From Martensiomyces pterosporus (lineage: Eukaryota > Kickxellomycota > Kickxellomycetes > Kickxellales > Kickxellaceae), in assembly GCA_025201845.1 (NCBI GenBank), contig MU603981.1:4938-68937 (forward strand): a DNA stretch of 64,000 bases, given 5' to 3'. Numbering within the stretch: position 1 is the first letter of the stretch; every line of letters begins with the position of its first letter. This document shows positions 61,800 to 64,000 of the stretch, piece after piece. A program made the position numbers and the translations under genes. Under the pieces are notes generated by a model. The model did no database searches. It saw only the letters and a program-made list of their open reading frames with translations, and was not told the origin of the DNA.

Positions 61800-64000
61800 C
61801 TAGTTGTGCAGCGCACTCTGCTTGACGACAATGAGCATGTTCCGCCCAGCGCCAACAACGCTGATGATGCCCTCCGTCTGCAGCTCACGGATGACCTGGT
61901 CAAAGAGGCGAGGGGGCACCGGCGAGTAGGACTGCTCGTTAAGCCGCTCAAGCCACACATGGTACGACGCGCTGTTGCCCGAGTGAGGAGAGTCAGGTAG
62001 CGAGCCCTCGCCGTTGGATGCACCATTGCCAGCAGATCCCAGCGACGAGCGGGTGGTGCTGAGCAGCAGCTTGCGCGTCTCGCCCTTGATCGCATCAAGC
62101 TGGCGGCGGTCGCTGGCAGCAAAGCCTGTGTTCAGCAGATCGAGATCGATCAGGCCAGTGCGGGGATCTGTGGCAGATTCGCGCAGGGCCTCGCGCATAA
62201 GCTTGGATGCCTCAGCAACGTCGTTAGCATCCACCGTGTCCGACAGACGCATCTTGGCGTGTGCCTCAGACATGCGGATCATCGACTCCAGCTGACGAGC
62301 AGTCGCAGTAACCCGGCCGTTTGCACTATTGCCTGCCTGCACGGCACCAGTGGTGGTGTTTGTCGAGGCCGAGTCGCGGCCCATGCGCCGCAGCTCAACA
62401 TAGGCCTGGACCAGAGCATCGGCTGCCTCGTCGCTGATCTGGGGCTTGACGTAGCGGCGTGCATAGGCGATGTACCGCGTGAGCTTCTCAGTGGGCACTA
62501 GTGGGAACGTGTTGGCGACGTCCTGGATGCTAGCCGTGGCATCCTCGACATCGTCGTCCATGTACAGGCCAACAATGTGGCGAGCAAGTCGGCGGTCCAT
62601 GGTCTCGTCGACCGTGTCCAGCACGATGAACACAAGGTCGAAACGCGAGACAAGAGTAGGCGGCAGGTTCATGTTTTCGACAATGCTCAAGTCGCGGTTC
62701 CACTTGCTGTCCACCGGGTTGGCAGCTGCAAGGATGGAGCACCGGGCGTTGAGCGACGTGATGATGCCAGCCTTTGCGATCGAGATGGTCTGCTGCTCCA
62801 TGACTTCGTGGAGCACCGAGCGGGTCGACTCTGACATCTTGTCAAACTCGTCGATTGCACAAACGCCGTCGTCGGAGAGCACAAGTGCGCCAGACTCCAG
62901 GACCAGCTGGCGAGTGTCAGGGTCGCGGGTCACATAAGCGGTCAGACCGACAGCCGAGCTTCCCTTGCCCGAGGTGTAGATGCCACGAGGGGCCAGCGCA
63001 TGAACTGCCGAGAGCATCTGTGATTTGGAGACACCCGGGTCACCGACCATCAGCACGTTGATGTCGCCACGGGATCTGGGAGCACCGGCACGGGTGAACT
63101 GCTTGCGCACTCCGCCAAACAGCTGCAGCAAAAGACCGCGCTTGACATCGTCCATCTCGTAGATGCTGGGGGCCAGCGAGCGTGAAAGAATGTCAAACAG
63201 CCGAGGGTCGCGGGACAGCTTCTCAAACTCGTCAACCTCCTGCCGTGTGAACGCCTGCTGCTTGGCATCCTCGGTGTCTGCGCCACCGCTGCCGTCACCA
63301 CTGCCTCCAGTGATGGCCTGCTCGCGCTGCTGGTCCACAACAGCCTCGGCAACGTCCAGACCCTCGAGCTTGTCGCGCTGCACGCGGCTACGGCCCAAGC
63401 GGCGGATGTGGACAACATCGATGTATGTGCGGTAGATCGCCTGGACTGTACGGTTACGAGGGTTGGTGCGCACGGGGACACCTCGGTAAATTCCAGTGAT
63501 CTCCAGACGGTCTCCCGGCTTGGACACGTCGACAAGCTCGTCGTGCATCACAAGTGTGACTGTGTGCGGTGTCTGGCCATCGGGGATGACCTCGGGCGTC
63601 TCCTGCAGGCGCGACAGCTGTTTGTCGGCAAACGTGCTGCGGTTGTGCACGAGCTCAATGGTATCCTTTTGCAGACAGCCCGAGTTGCCGCACTGTGTGG
63701 GCTCGTTGATGACGCCGCGGTCGATGCCGACAGTTGTAGTCCAGTCGCACTGCAAGCAGCGGAAGAAGGCGCGCTCCATATCGGGGATAACCGACGACGA
63801 GCGGATAAGCAAGCCGCGCACGCTGACCATCTTGTCGATGTCGCTGGGATTGAGATCGCGCATGTTTGTTGTCGTGGTCAGGTTGTAGGGCCGGACCTTG
63901 AGATCGGACTGCGCCAGATCCACATCGGCGTCGGGGAACTGCTCCATGTACAGCTCTGTCAGCACATAGTCCATGATCGGGACAACTTCTTCGGGGTAGT
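61800..64000 (-). CDS. MCM4: MCM4 replicative helicase subunit, N-terminus cut by window edge
   Basis: The frame is open to base 64000 (YPEEVVPIMDYVLTELYMEQFP reads across the Met at 63974), so the N-terminal part lies outside; about 733 residues are present. MCM4 is part of the hexameric MCM2-7 helicase. Seen: MVSVRGLLIRSSSVIPDM, zinc-binding CLQC...CGNSGC, MCM box with Walker A GDPGVSKSQML, YTSGKGSSAVGLTAYV, Walker B CAIDEFDKM and arginine-finger SRFDLVFIVLD. The C-terminal winged-helix region follows (LFDQVIRELQTEGIISVVG). The assignment to MCM4 over other MCMs rests on the overall layout and the YP-EVIPIMD-like segment. Confidence 0.93.
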   Translation of the reverse strand, partial: YPEEVVPIMDYVLTELYMEQFPDADVDLAQSDLKVRPYNLTTTTNMRDLNPSDIDKMVSVRGLLIRSSSVIPDMERAFFRCLQCDWTTTVGIDRGVINEPTQCGNSGCLQKDTIELVHNRSTFADKQLSRLQETPEVIPDGQTPHTVTLVMHDELVDVSKPGDRLEITGIYRGVPVRTNPRNRTVQAIYRTYIDVVHIRRLGRSRVQRDKLEGLDVAEAVVDQQREQAITGGSGDGSGGADTEDAKQQAFTRQEVDEFEKLSRDPRLFDILSRSLAPSIYEMDDVKRGLLLQLFGGVRKQFTRAGAPRSRGDINVLMVGDPGVSKSQMLSAVHALAPRGIYTSGKGSSAVGLTAYVTRDPDTRQLVLESGALVLSDDGVCAIDEFDKMSESTRSVLHEVMEQQTISIAKAGIITSLNARCSILAAANPVDSKWNRDLSIVENMNLPPTLVSRFDLVFIVLDTVDETMDRRLARHIVGLYMDDDVEDATASIQDVANTFPLVPTEKLTRYIAYARRYVKPQISDEAADALVQAYVELRRMGRDSASTNTTTGAVQAGNSANGRVTATARQLESMIRMSEAHAKMRLSDTVDANDVAEASKLMREALRESATDPRTGLIDLDLLNTGFAASDRRQLDAIKGETRKLLLSTTRSSLGSAGNGASNGEGSLPDSPHSGNSASYHVWLERLNEQSYSPVPPRLFDQVIRELQTEGIISVVGAGRNMLIVVKQSALHN

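Overview
The window is nuclear DNA of a fungus: GC-rich, gene-dense, with short GT-AG introns, CT-rich leaders and fungal marker families (Mtr10, Nha1-type antiporter, fungal GH17, UPF0658, AVT-type vacuolar transporter). It also carries families that yeasts have mostly lost but animals keep: SCAI, an RNF220-like RING ligase, an ADAM metalloprotease, UBE2W and mS34. That mix suggests an early-diverging lineage such as Zoopagomycota/Kickxellomycotina; this placement is inference from gene content only.

Layout, left to right. 1-1020: partial CCCH zinc-finger gene. 1567-5837: Mtr10 importin and, tail to tail, XPA/Rad14. 6200-6640: a decayed UBE2W-like copy. 7482-12828: UPF0658 membrane protein, COQ7, AVT-like transporter, PET191/COA5. 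13141-13677: a large Cys-rich metallothionein-like protein. 14839-19127: RbAp48/Msi1-type WD40 protein, NAA20, mitochondrial Hsp70. 19128-21415: a 2.3 kb gene-free stretch. 21416-27123: five-exon WD40 gene, Dhr2/DHX33 helicase, mS34. 27427-41132: ADAM protease, a giant IML1/DEPDC5, Dus2. 41932-46148: GH17 glucanase, fructosamine-3-kinase-like protein, and an LPMO-like secreted protein whose two copper histidines appear replaced. 46233-51779: NDUFAF7, an unrecognised 361-aa protein, PAB1. 52646-55124: Na+/H+ antiporter and the intact UBE2W gene. 55764-60887: SCAI and RNF220-like. 61063-64000: bL28m and partial MCM4.

The genes are mostly unrelated housekeeping functions and form no operon or obvious cluster. 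Several products go to mitochondria (COQ7, PET191, Hsp70, mS34, NDUFAF7, bL28m); GH17 and the LPMO-like protein are wall-related or secreted. Spliced models were built by joining frames at GT-AG sites and checking that family homology continues across each junction. One intron, in UBE2W, uses a GC donor.

Two runs of 10 Ns (41487-41496 and 60398-60407) are each flanked by perfect direct repeats (306 and 270 bp). These look like unmerged overlapping contig ends, and the second one artificially breaks the RNF220-like gene. I see no tRNA, rRNA, transposon or CRISPR array and no convincing novel multi-gene system. The best oddities are the metallothionein-like protein, the histidine-less LPMO-like protein, the UBE2W pair and the duplicated UBE2W promoter.
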